A stretch of 64,000 bases of DNA. Source: Chamaecrista fasciculata. Its lineage: Eukaryota; Streptophyta; Magnoliopsida; Fabales; Fabaceae. Shown piece by piece: positions 24,730 to 36,894 of this stretch. The notes beneath the pieces are model-generated. The model was not told the DNA's origin and did not search any database. It was given only the letters and a program-made list of their open reading frames with translations. The stretch's first letter is position 1. Every line of letters starts with the position of its first letter. The stretch is from assembly GCA_003254925.1 (NCBI GenBank), contig QANZ01036985.1, positions 1-64,000 on the forward strand, written 5' to 3'. A program made the position numbers and the translations under genes.

Positions 24730-25809
24730 GCAATTAGACTCTCCTACCAAATATAAAGCCCATAAGTTAAAATGTGAAAATAAAGAGTAATTAAATAAAA
24801 TAAATTTTGTACACACAAATATAAACCACTCCAATCGCAGTTTGAAACCGATGATTCTTCCCTAATATATATTACTGAATAGTTAATTATCAATATATTC
24901 TATATTATGTATTATTTCTTAACAAATTGTACTATTGTTTAATTTATTTAATTTCTTTTTTAGCAATGTTACTGTTTATTGCTTACCAATGGTGTACAGA
25001 GTTCAATTATTTTAATAATTCTGATCTGAATTTATTTCAAATATTATCAAAAAAAGAAATTGCAGAGAAAGATAACAAAGAATCCAATCTCGTGATATTT
25101 TTTTGTGTTTTCTCTCTCGTGACATTATATAACATGATCAATTTTTTCCTAAAGGAATGAAAGAGAAGTGACATATTTTTTTATTTATTAACTAATTTGG
25201 TTGTTAAAAAAAAAAATCAGTTTTGAATGCTTCAAGTTTTGCAACAATCCAATGGTCAATCGATCATAATTAATTCTGATCTTTACGTAAACGTTTGTGA
25301 ACTTATGTAATTTATCGAATATTCATCAATTTGTATTAAAAAAAATGACCTTTTGGATTTTTTTAATATTTGGTCATCTAAAACTTATACTAAAAAAATA
25401 TATCATGTGAAATATTTAAAAAAAAAAAAGAAAGTAATGAATTTCGGACATACTTAAAATGTCCAATCAAAGTATCTATGAGAAGACGAGTCACTAATTC
25501 GATCATAAATCTATATTCGTTACATTACTCATAGCAAATGCACTTGTAGAAACCAAGCAAAAGACAGATAGAGATAAATCATAAATTAACTAACCTCTAA
25601 CAAATTATATTTGTTATTCTAAAATATAAAAAAATAATAAGTACATATATGCTAAAAAAATTAAATAATATATCATGATCCATGACTTATATTTAGTTCG
25701 AATACAAAACATTATACTTTAAAAACTCAACTATCTATTAACTATATTAAACTCTGTTTGCTTTGTCTTTTGATAATTGATCATATGAAAAGTGATCTTT
25801 TGATAAAAT
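24730..25809. other. AT-rich gene-free stretch
   Basis: I see no exon, no terminal repeats and no recognisable element here. The longest open frames lack family resemblance. Confidence 0.4.
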
Positions 25810-26384
25810 GGTCAAATAGTCATTTTGGTCCTCAAATTATGGAGTAAGTTTTCTTTTTGCTCTACAACTATTTTTTATTTTATTTTGATCCTCAAACTTT
25901 CACATTTGTTCTAGTATAGTCCCTAAAATGTGATTTCCTTTTATACTACCAAAAAAAAATGTGATTTCCTTTGATTTTTGCTGTTATTTCTAGCATTGAC
26001 GGTTGAGATAGACCATTTCTCTCTCATATATGTCATAACAAGTTAGTTAGTAAAGAGAGAAAAAAATTTCACTCTTTAAAAGAAAAATCTTCATTCTTTA
26101 AACAAAAAATCAACTACAAAGTTGTCTCCAATTTGTGAATAGTATAATTAAGAATGAAACATTTTTTTCCTTTTTTCTTGTCTATTGAACGATTATGACA
26201 CATATAAAAAGGAAATAGCTTATTTCAATAGTCTAGGTGATTAACCCAAAAAATCAAACAAAATTACATTTTGAGGACTAAAACGAAAAAAGTAAAAGTT
26301 TAAAAACTGAAATAAAACAAAAAATAATTTTATGATAAAAATAAAACTTATCTTATAATTTGAAAATCGATAGTGATTTTGACC
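25810..26384. repeat. 'ggtcaaatagtcattttgg' inverted-repeat element
   Basis: It starts ggtcaaatagtcattttggtc and ends aatcgatagtgattttgacc. A full relative lies in the HIPP intron (56449-56963) and a partial one at 27643-27948. Confidence 0.65.
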
Positions 26385-26929
26385 AATGAAAATTGTATTA
26401 AGAATTGTAGATGGAAATATGCGAAAATATGTTCCGAGAATTATTTAAACAATTTGTATATTGAATTAATGTTCATCAAGCATGCATAATATAATAGAGC
26501 CCAATTGTTAATTATCGTGTTTTGAAATATTGTAATTAAAGAGTCTAGGATTAGGATCCAAGTACTCAACACGCTTTCAAAATTTCTTGGCAATTTACTT
26601 AATGGAAACTTCTTGCATGAATTTGCTTTTGCATAAAGTGAACACATTGACCTGAAAAACTTCTAAGAAATTTACGTCTTTAGAGTCAATATCGAATGAT
26701 GTGAAATAAAGACTTGATAAAGTCATCATAATGATTTTTTTTTTTCATGAACATATCCAAATTCTATGAGCTTTGCTTATCTATCAATGAAATTTGTGGA
26801 GAAATTTACGAAGTATACGTGTGTATATATATAATATAACTAACTTCAAAGATATTTTTTTTCAAGAATAGACTGCTTTATTAAAATAAAATCTTCAAAC
26901 AGCAACTTTTATGGGTTTTATTCAAATAT

Positions 26930-27115
26930 AAATTAAGTACAAATTCAATGACTATAAAAAGTATAAAATTAATTCAAATTCAGTGACTAAATCGTCACAA
27001 AAATTAAATTGTTGACAATTACGATACTTCAGAGATCAAATCATATATTTTGATTATTTATGAATTGATTCATTCACTCGATATAAATTAACCAAATAAT
27101 TAGTTTTCTTAAATA
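26930..27115. repeat. Partial 'accaaaaagtataaaatta' family copy
   Basis: It carries the same phrases as the right part of 4515-4980, ending in an ataattagttttcttaaa run. Only part of the element is left. Confidence 0.45.
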
Positions 27116-27642
27116 AAAAAAAAAAAAGCACTTCCTTCTATAGTAAGTCATAAAAGTAAAAAATTCATCGAGAAAAAAGCTAATTGACCAAACCCCTTAC
27201 TTACCAAGTAGGACCATTATTTATGCTTTAGAAGACTTTTTAGGAAAGTCTCCATCAAACTTTTTAGTTTCCTCTTGGTTGATGCATAAGCTCTTACTCA
27301 GATACATGAATATTAACCACATAGCTTGAAGAATCAAGGCAGCCAAAAAGGCACTATATATTCTATATTGCATTTACTTTATTTGCTTATGTTTTGCTCA
27401 TTTGCTGCATGCTATGGCTCCTTTTCTGATTTGCTAAGCAATGCTTTGCTAGCCAATGGATTAGCCAAAGAAATGGACTGAGGAAAGCGAGAAGAGGAAA
27501 AAAAAATGTAGAAATTAAATAAATTAGACAATTGGATCACGGGAATGTAACTATTTTTCACTTTCTATTTGCAGAAAGTGAGGTTCTTAAAGGTGTGACA
27601 TGAACCTATACTTCACTCCAATAATCAATATAATAAACCTAT

Positions 27643-27948
27643 GGTCGAATAGTTATTTTGGTGCTTAAATTACGGTGTAAGTTTTATATTGGTCTTAAAA
27701 TTATTTTTTGTTTCATTTTGATCGTCAAACATTCACATTTGTTTTACTATTAGTCTAAAATGTGATTTCGCTTGGTTTCTTTCACTATTTTTAATTTGGA
27801 TAATTGAGATGAATCATTTCTCTCTTATATGTATAATAGTAAGTGAGTTAACAAAGAGAGAAAGAAAAATTTTCACCCTTTGAAAAAAAAATTAACCAGA
27901 AATTTAATTATCTCCAATTTATAATTAAGACTAACAATAATAAAGCAA
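27643..27948. repeat. Partial 'ggtc(a/g)aatagt.attttgg' element
   Basis: The left half matches 25810-26384 (reverse end absent). It runs straight into LTR-like sequence at about 27955. Confidence 0.5.
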
Positions 27949-27954
27949 CTGGTC

Positions 27955-28440
27955 ATTGCCCTCATGAGGGACACTTGACCTCAAGTGTTGTCCCTCTCCC
28001 TGACATAAGGTGTCCTCAAAGCCCCAACCCTACACCAAATAAGCAGAGGGTGTCCTCCCATAGGGAGGGCATCCCCTCAAGTAAAGAAAACAAAGGACAA
28101 CACTCCAAGGAGGGGCACACTCTATAGTCTAGGTGTCGTACATCATCAGTCTGAACTCACGCTTGGTGTCCTCAATACAATGCCCTAGAAACTCAACAAT
28201 AGAATCATAGATATCACTCTAGAAGATTCCCAAATCCTACAATTAAAGGATTAGAATCTCAGAGGATCTCAAGTCCTCAATCAGATTAACTCCTCTCATA
28301 TAAATATACCCTTAAAATTCCATAAATATGGATATGCACACTGTGCTCATTTCCTACTTCTGAGTATTTTATTATCTAGAACAAATCACTAACTTAAATA
28401 TCAAAGGTGAATCAAAGGGAAAGCCCCTATGATTCATTGT
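27955..28440 (+). mobile_element. LTR-like fragment (fossil)
   Basis: The stretch is less AT-rich (gtgtcctcccatagggaggg and similar). It ends in a promoter-like ctcatataaatataccc region (near 28295), as in the 3' part of many plant LTRs. No partner LTR or target duplication was found. It is broken, of uncertain family and probably old. Confidence 0.3.
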
Positions 28441-28627
28441 CATGTAAGAAATTTAGCCCATAAATTCTTCATCAGAATCAAATAAGAGCATTTGGTCGGA
28501 ATCTAATTCATCACTAATACTGACTATAGGAAATATTCTCTTCAGAATTCCCACCACCCTTTAATTTCAAATTATTTAACTTGTGTTCTTGAATCAATCC
28601 AAGGGAGAACAACAATCTTGGAGGTTT

Positions 28628-31600
28628 ATTGTAAATAATAATTTAAAGTCAATTATTGAATGTGTCAAATTAAGCCAACATTGCTTGCATCAAGAGAGTT
28701 TGGAGTGTATATATATTAAGTTGTGATATGGGGGAAGTGAATGGGCCAAGTGGAAGGTGGGTCTTGCGCACACGGGACCGACCACGAGAAGGGAAATGAA
28801 GTTGAAAATTGTTGATTCCTCCCTGTGCGTGCGATGTATGCAGGTCCATGTTCATTTTTGAGAAAAATGTTTTATTAAATTATGTTAGTTATTTAATGTA
28901 ATTTAATAAGCCTTTAAATCTTATCTTAAGAACCTAATTTTTGCCGTCTCAAAAATAAGCCTAGTAGAACTAAATTAATATATCTCTTCCTATGGTGTGT
29001 GATAGTGCTATGCTGCAGTTTTGGTGAGGTTGTACATAGGTACTTAATGATTTCATATTCCTACGGGATCGTGTATAAGTGCATATACACTTTAATGAAA
29101 TCACCTCGATGAATGTGGAGTGAGGCCGCTCCTATGAGATTCTGGCAAAATCTCTAGAACATTCATTATGAAACAGGCACAAGCAAGGCCGTTGTAACGC
29201 GCAAAAATGTCGTTAATAGCATAAATGTGGGGGTATAATCTGACTCTTAATACCTCTAGTATACAATAAGAGTAGTTGGTTCATAGAAGCAGGCTTCACT
29301 GACTTCTCTGTGTACTATGTGTTATTGGTCTAGGTCTAGTTCATAGTCGAAAAGACACTAGATACAATGATTATGCCCATGAGTGAGACTCATGAGAAAT
29401 GTGGTTCTTTATTTGACACATGTGGGGGATTGTTGTAAATAATAATTGAAAGTCATCATCTATTGAGTGTGTCAAATTAAGCCCACATTTCTTGCATTAA
29501 GAGGGTTTGGAGTGTATATATATTAAGTTGTGATATGGGGGAAGTGAATGGGCCAAGTGGAAGGTGGGCCTCGCGCACACAAGACCAACCACGAGAAGGG
29601 AAACAAAGTTGAAAACTGTCGATCCCCCTACGTGTGCGATGCATGCGGGTCCAAGTTCATTTTTGAGAAATTTTTTTTATTAAATTATGTTAATTATTTA
29701 ATGTAATTTAATAAGCCTTTAAATCTTATCTTAAAAACCTAATTTTTGGTGTCTAAAAAATAAGCCTGGCGGAATTGGTCAAATGGAGCCGTTGGTTTAC
29801 ATACTGCAGACTTTGTCTTGCATAAAGTTACTTTCCGTTCCTACTTGTGCAAGGTTGATAATTAATTAACATAGTCGCCAAGTTCATTAGCTGATATCCA
29901 ACTCCCTTGTGTTTTCGTGTGAGCCTCTTTTCTTCTGCTATCCTGTATCCTTCTTTGTGTGACACTGAGGAAGATTTCGTTTAATCCTGTGAGAGTGCTG
30001 GTTTCTTTTAGTGGGATACTAGAATATCTCTTAAGAACAGTGTCCTAGAGACGCGACTCAAAATTTATGTGACCAATCCCCAACAATCTTAAGAGATATT
30101 GTTATCATGAGTACCGAAAATACCAACCTCGATGCTTCTGTCTCTGCCAAGAAGGACGTTCTTGCTGCCAACGTTCTGACAGCGATGCCGCTACCTATGA
30201 CGAGGCCATTCCCTGAATTTTCAAAGATTGAAACATTCAATGGTTCCTTTTTCTGTCATTGGCAAGAACGAGTTTACTCTTTTCTTGATATGAACGGTGT
30301 CGTTAGTGCTCTTACTTATTCTGAACCTGCTGCTGACGCCACTCAAGCAAAAAAGGATAGTTGGATTCAACCCAACAAGACATGTAGACACACTCTGATT
30401 ACTACTTTGTCCAACGAGTTGTTCAATGTGTACAGTGTCTACAAAGAAGCCAACAAATTTGGGAATCATTGATTCTCAAATACACTTCCGAGGATGCTAG
30501 TAAACAGAAATTTGTAGTAGCCAATTACTACAAATGGGAGATGGTGGACGAAAAGGATATCAAGTCACATATTAATGAATACCATAGGTTATTGGAGGAA
30601 CTTCGTGCTGAGAAGATTAATTTACCGGATGAATTTTTTGTTGGAGTTTTAATTGAAAAGCTACCTAAATCATGGAATGACTACAAGCAACAGTTAAAGC
30701 ACAAACAGAAGCAGTTGTCCTTGACAGACTTGATCACTCATATCATTATTGAGGACACCAACCGAAGGACGATTCAAATGGCAAAGGGAAATGAGCTAGC
30801 TGCTAAAGCAAATTTGGTTGAAACACAAAATAAGAGGTACGATTCTTCAAACAAGAATAATAAGTACAATAAGAAATCTGATTACAAACACGATGTTACT
30901 AACCCTCAGTTCAAGAAAAAATGCAATTGTTTTGTGTGTGGCAAAGCAGGACACCATGCAGCTCAATGCAGAAAGAGGGCTAGAGGATCCGAAAAGGATA
31001 ATAATAAGCCGCCTCCTAAGCCAAATGCAAATTTGGTTCAAGGGGATGATAATGGTAGTGACAATGTCATTGCTGCAATGTTTTCTCAAGCCCTCCTCAT
31101 CTCTAACATGAAAAAATGGGTGGTAGACTCTGGGGCTACCAAGCACATTTGTGCTAACAAAGAGATGTATGCCTCCTTTGAAGAAGGGGATGAACATGTT
31201 TATCTAGCTGACACCCAAACTGTAAAGGTTCTAGGGAAAGGAAAGATGAATCTCAAACTCACTTCTGGGAAGACTCTGCAGCTGAATGATGTCTCGTATG
31301 TGCCTGAGATTAGGGCAAATTTAATTTCTGTAACTCTATTGGGAAAAGCTGGGGTTAATGTGTCATTTGAATCTGATAAGATTACAATGACTAACAATAA
31401 TGTTATTATTGGGAAGGGTTATTGTAATCAGGGATTTTTTGTACTAAGCATTGGTGATATGAATAAATATTGAATCTTCTTCTGCTTACTTGATTGATTC
31501 CTTTAATGTGTGGCATGCAAGACTTGGACATGTTAATAGTAAATATATTAAACGATTACAACATCTTGGTTTAATATCTACTTTTAAAAATGAAGAAGTT

Positions 31601-32570
31601 AATAATTGTGAAATTTGTGTTGAAACTAAATTGACAAAGGGGTCACATTTTTCTACACAAAGAGAGACGAAATTAATAGCTTTAATTCATTCTGATTTAG
31701 GAGATTTAAAACAAACAGAAACTAGAGGTGGGAAAAAAAATATTATGTTACATTTATTGATGATTTCTCTAGATATATTAAACTTTATTTTATGAGAAAT
31801 AAAGATGAAGTTTTTGAAAAATTCTCTATTTATAAAAGTGAAGTAGAGAAACAATTAAATAAGAAAATTAAAAGAATTTGAAGTGATAGAGGAGGAGAAT
31901 ATTTTTTAATAAATGATTTATGTGAAAAAAAAGGAATTATACATCAAGTTACTCCTCCCTATTCTCCTGAATCAAATGGTGTAGCAGAAAGGGAAAATAG
32001 GACTTTAAAAGAGATGATGAATGAATTACTTGTGAGTTCTGGTGCACCTAACAATTTATGGGGTGAAGCTATTTTATCTGCTTGTTTTTAACAAAATAGA
32101 ATACCTCATAGGAAAATAAATAAGACACCTTATGAATTATGGAAAGGTTTTGTGCCTAATTTGAAATATTTGAAAGTGCGGGGGTGTCTTATAAAAATTT
32201 TATAACTAGATCCTCAAGGGATTATGAGTTTGTTGTTTTAGAGTTGGCTGGAACTGAGGTTGAGTGGTTGAAAAACTTGTTAGCAAATATCCCATTAGGT
32301 GACAAACCAACTCCATCCATTTCGTAACACCGTGATAGCTAATCAGCGCTAGCTACGGCTAAAAATAAGACCTGTAATGGCAAAAGCAGACATATTTGAT
32401 TGAGACACAATATAATGTGGCAACTGCTCAAAGATGAGGTGATCTCAATTGAATTTGTGAGGTCAGAGCTAAACCTTGCGGATCCGTTTACTAAACCTCT
32501 AGGGAGAAAATATATTTCTGAAACATCGAGAGAAATGAGACTTAGACCAACTTGAAATTAACAATGATAA
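28628..32570 (+). mobile_element. Broken Copia-type LTR retrotransposon (fossil)
   Basis: Two diverged direct LTR-like copies lie at about 28628-28975 and from 29434. Between them is a stretch ending in a purine tract (tgtgggggat) just before the second copy, which starts tgttgtaaataat. After the second LTR come gag (30107-31000), a zinc knuckle of the C..C...H....C type, a protease segment with the DSGA motif, part of integrase, and a short piece like the far end of Copia pol (LADPFTKPLGRKYI). Most of the reverse transcriptase is gone and no right-hand LTR was recognised. The order LTR-internal-LTR-internal suggests recombination between elements. It is clearly dead, with many breaks, and looks old. 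Confidence 0.8.
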
Positions 32571-34640
32571 CAATTCAACCTTTGTGATCTCTTATATTAA
32601 AGTAGTCGTTTCACTCTTGCTAAAAAAAAAAAATCATTCCAAAATGACAATGATTAGCATCATAAAAAAAATTAACTAAGAAATTGAAGATATCAAAATA
32701 CTAATACTGGCCGGTCAAGTAATTTTATGAAAAATCTTAAAAGTATTATGTATTAGTATGAGATCAAATTAACTTAAGACTTAAGCATTGAGAACAAAAT
32801 TGATTTTCTTACAAATAATAAAAAAAATAACAAAATTTTTTCAAATAAAATATACCTATGATGAAATTGAATTTAAATATAAATAATAAGGACCAAAAAG
32901 ATATTTGTACGGAGAGAATATTTAAAATTTGATCCCGAATTATTCTTTAGAGTTAGGATCACGTGGTGGGTTTTGATTGATTAAAAAGGAGCCGACAAAC
33001 AGGCTGTAAAACCTAATAAACCTAATTGGCAATACAGATATAAGAATTGTGATTGAGTAAAAACAAATAAATAAAGCCAGACTGGTCCAATCACAAACTG
33101 CTAAAAGCCTTAAATTTATTTTTCTTCAATAACAATTTTTTATAGCTGCAAGTGGACTTTGTTTATCAATTTCTTCATTCTTTATTATATAATTGCACTG
33201 TTCCACTGCCAAGTGAGTAAAATGCTTTTTTTCATAAAAAAAAAAAATTATGGTTTTTTCGCAGGAAAAAAATTAGATAAAGTTTCTTATAAGTTTGTTA
33301 TAAGGTTTCTCCAATCATAAGCTTGATTTACATTCTTTTTTTTCTATGATTGGTTATGCAAAAATATGTGTTTAATATTCTTTCTTTACTATAATTGATC
33401 ATGCATCAAGTTTTTACCAGGTGTCGAGAACCTTATAGCAAGTCTTTCCTATTTGTATAATGGTTTAGACAAAAATTAATCTCATTGGAGTCGAGAAGTA
33501 AATAATTTAAAACTCTCTCAATGACAATTTTAAATATCAAACTTGAAGTCTCTCATCTAAAATACAGCATACCAACCGCTTCACTAAACCATTTTGGTTG
33601 TCTAGCCCTTAGGAGATTAATTTGGATTTGAATCGTCTCACATATTTGGTAAGAGAAGTTTTTAAAAAAAAGATAATTATATTTACAAAATTTCAAACTT
33701 AAAACATTGCTTAAGTAACATTAAGCTGCTTATCACTTGAACTCCTTATTAATATTTTATGTGTATATATATAAATATATATAGCAGAATGAAATTTATA
33801 GAATTAATTAATTAATTAATATAGCAGAATTAATTAATTATTTTTATTAGATTAAAATGATATACTATTTGGTTTATAAAAATAATTAATAAATATAATA
33901 TTTTAATATTTCGATATTTTAGAGACTCAATTGTTAGCTTAATTAAATTTTAAAAATTGAATTGTTAATTTAGTCTAAAAATTTTTTTGGTGAAATCATG
34001 AATTTCTCCTGTTTATTTGTGTAATGGTCTAGACAAAGATTAATCTCAATTTATCAAGGAGTGAACAATTTAAAGCTCTCTCAAAAGTCTAATGTCGACT
34101 CTAAAAATTAAACTTAAATTTTCTCACATAGCTCTAAGAAAATATTAAAAAAAATAGAAAGATGTCACAACTCACACAAGTTGAAGCAAGTTGAGGCATG
34201 GAGACGACGTGGATCTCCACCATAGGAAGAAACCAATAGTGAGGATAATTATGTGGGCTGTGTTTGTTTTCATATTTGAAAAGTCCCAAAGATACCACAA
34301 ACCAATTCTCAATCAAATTTTGTTTAATTTCACATTCATAGACTTTACATAGAAAAAGACATCACACACAAAGACTTCAGATTAAAATATAAGGTGAGAA
34401 AGAAAAAGTGGAAGTTTGTGGAATTGTGGGTGTGTCGTTTTTGCCTTGTACAAGACGTTACGATCATAGTGCCTATACTTTAATTTCTTGTTATTATTAT
34501 TTTTTTCTTACCCTAAACCTTAAACCTAAATGCTAGTTTTGATTAAACCTGGGGTAGGCTGAAATTTAAGAGATTGAAGAAAAGAACAGAAGTAAAGTAA
34601 AAGGTCAAGGTCCATATTGATTCCAAATATATGGGTTGAT
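32571..34640. other. AT-rich gene-free stretch
   Basis: It holds only weak repeats, such as a piece near 33230-33460 (ctatgattggttatgca) that recurs inverted near 62420-62460. There is a taatt microsatellite near 33805-33840. No exon was seen. Confidence 0.4.
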
Positions 34641-34990
34641 TATCGTAAATATTTTATTTATTTTAAATTAATTTTACATGTTTGTATAGTTAATATGTGA
34701 TCATATTTATCTCGTCTTAAGTTCAAATGCGATGAATTCAGAGCTATAAATTATTTTTAATGAATATTTTCTCTATTAAGTTAGGGCCGTCAATAAAACG
34801 AGATTAAATCATGTTCTGAAGGTGAATCACTCGTTTTACAATCAAATAAATAAAGTTGATCATATCTCTCTCAACTCATTTTAAATCTAATTGTGTGACG
34901 ATTTCAAAACTGTGTTGGATGATATCTCAAATAAAATTATTTCATTAAAAATTACATGTGAAAAAGTTTACATATATTGAGCTCCATTTA
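34640..34990. repeat. Decayed copy of the ~180-bp module
   Basis: It contains gttcaaatgcgatgaattc, a gtcaataaaacgagatt run and a second ctctctcaactcatttt run. These match the module of 22102-22605 and 37080-37604, with more changes. Confidence 0.45.
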
Positions 34991-35837
34991 ATGTCAATTT
35001 AGAGTTTATTTGGCAGTGTTTTTACTTTAATGTCATTTGTAAATAGTGTTGAGATGTCAAATTTTTTGAATAAATATGTAATGATTGTGATATATAAAAA
35101 GAATAGAATAAATATTTTAAAATTATAAAAAAATAAAAATAGAATAAAAAAAATGAATTGTTGAAAAGTGGTTGAAGTTTGTATTAAAATTTGCACCCAT
35201 GAAGTTTTGTTAAATGTTATATTTTGATGCTTTTATAAATGATTGCCAAAATATCATTTACAAATGGTTTTTGTTTCTGCATTCTTGTGAATGCAGTTAT
35301 AGATATTCTATTATATGCTGGTTGAATCTAGATTAATCAGAACAAACTTATATATTGGGTCCACAACAAAAAAGAAAATATGGATGGACTACTAACAAGT
35401 CATTGAATAAATTTGATGTATTTTCTGTTAAAATAACTGTTTTCTGTTTATTCCCCTTTTTTTTTTTTGCTTTTAGCTTTTCTGTTTGGTCATTCTGGAA
35501 TCAAGCCCAATTTGGAATGGATATGGTTAACATTTGGGCTGAATTGGGTAAGCATAAGCATCAAGGAACATGAAACTTTGTGTTTGGTATGCCAATTAAA
35601 AAAATAATCATGAGAACATTGCATTTTTAGGAATGACTTAATCCTATTAAACTTGAATTTTTTAACCCCACCTAAGAAGTTGCGATTACTCTAATTGTTT
35701 AGCATAAGATTATTTTGTTTTAACTTCTAAAGTATTTTGTTATTTTGAGAATTATATCAATTATATTTTAAATTAATATTTTTCAATGACATTATTAATA
35801 TTATTGGTAAATCATACTTATGATAGAATTATTTTTT

Positions 35838-36267
35838 GGGTAAATTACACTTTGGTACCCTGTGGTTTGACCCTATTTCACTTTGGTACCCTGTGGTTTG
35901 AAACTTGACACTTTGGTACCCTGTGGTATTCTCCATTAACACTTTGGTACCCTTTGGAGCTATTTTGTAATTTTAACCATAACAAATTTTGCAAAAATTA
36001 CATATTGACCCCAAAAAATTTTCAAAAAATTACAAATAGGTCCCTGGATACATATTATATAGGGACTAAAATGAAAAATTTAAAATTTTTTTGGGGTCAA
36101 TATGTAATTTTTGTAAAATTTATTATGGTTAAAATTACAAAATAGCTCCAAAGGGTACCAAAGTGTTAATGGAGAATATCACAAGGTACCAAAGTGTCAA
36201 GTTTCAAACCACAGGGTACCAAAGTGAAATAGGGTGAAACCACAGGATAACAAAGTGTAATTTACCC
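35838..36267. repeat. 430-bp near-perfect palindrome (foldback MITE)
   Basis: The two halves are complementary almost to the centre. It starts gggtaaattacactttgg and ends caaagtgtaatttaccc. The left half holds four copies of cactttggtaccct at about 20-30 bp spacing, and the right half holds their complements. The centre lies near 36055. It has no coding capacity. A transcript would fold into one long hairpin. Confidence 0.85.
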
Positions 36268-36894
36268 TTATTTTTTTAATCATATATAGAGACAATGCAT
36301 AATTTTTTAATATATATATATGCATAATGAAAAATAAAAAAAACATATTTGAAAAAATAATGAATATTCCAAAAAATATTAATTTTTTTTTTTGGTAAAT
36401 GAATATCAAAGTTAAACCAAACACAATAATACAACAATTTTCAGAATATTATAAAATAATTTCAAAAATATTTTAACTCATCTTAACAATTTTTTTTTTA
36501 AAATTCTTAGGAATTATTTTGTATACCAAACACCCCCTAAATGTATACAAGAAATCATTTGGTAAGTGAGGCTATTCCTTAAAGTAAAAGTGACAAGAGG
36601 TGATACAAATGAAAAGCTTTTCAATGTTAGATTATCTTGAAATTTTAAAAATATGGATAAAATGTTTTTTATTAATAACAATACACAAAATTTGAAGAGC
36701 CTCTAGTTCTCTATAGTTCTAATTCTCTTTTACAATTTCTTATATATAAATTTGGTACTTACAAAAGTAAACAACCCTGCCCTTTATGTCCAATCCCTAA
36801 TGCTTCTTTTTCCCTCACAAGAAATGATGCCTCCTTGAAAAAAGATTCTGCAGCATCTTCAAATGCCTTACAAGAACAGAATGACACTTGCTTC

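Noticed and set aside
30847-31197. Minus-strand frame over the Copia gag region
   Set aside because: It is a shadow of the gag/protease coding strand.
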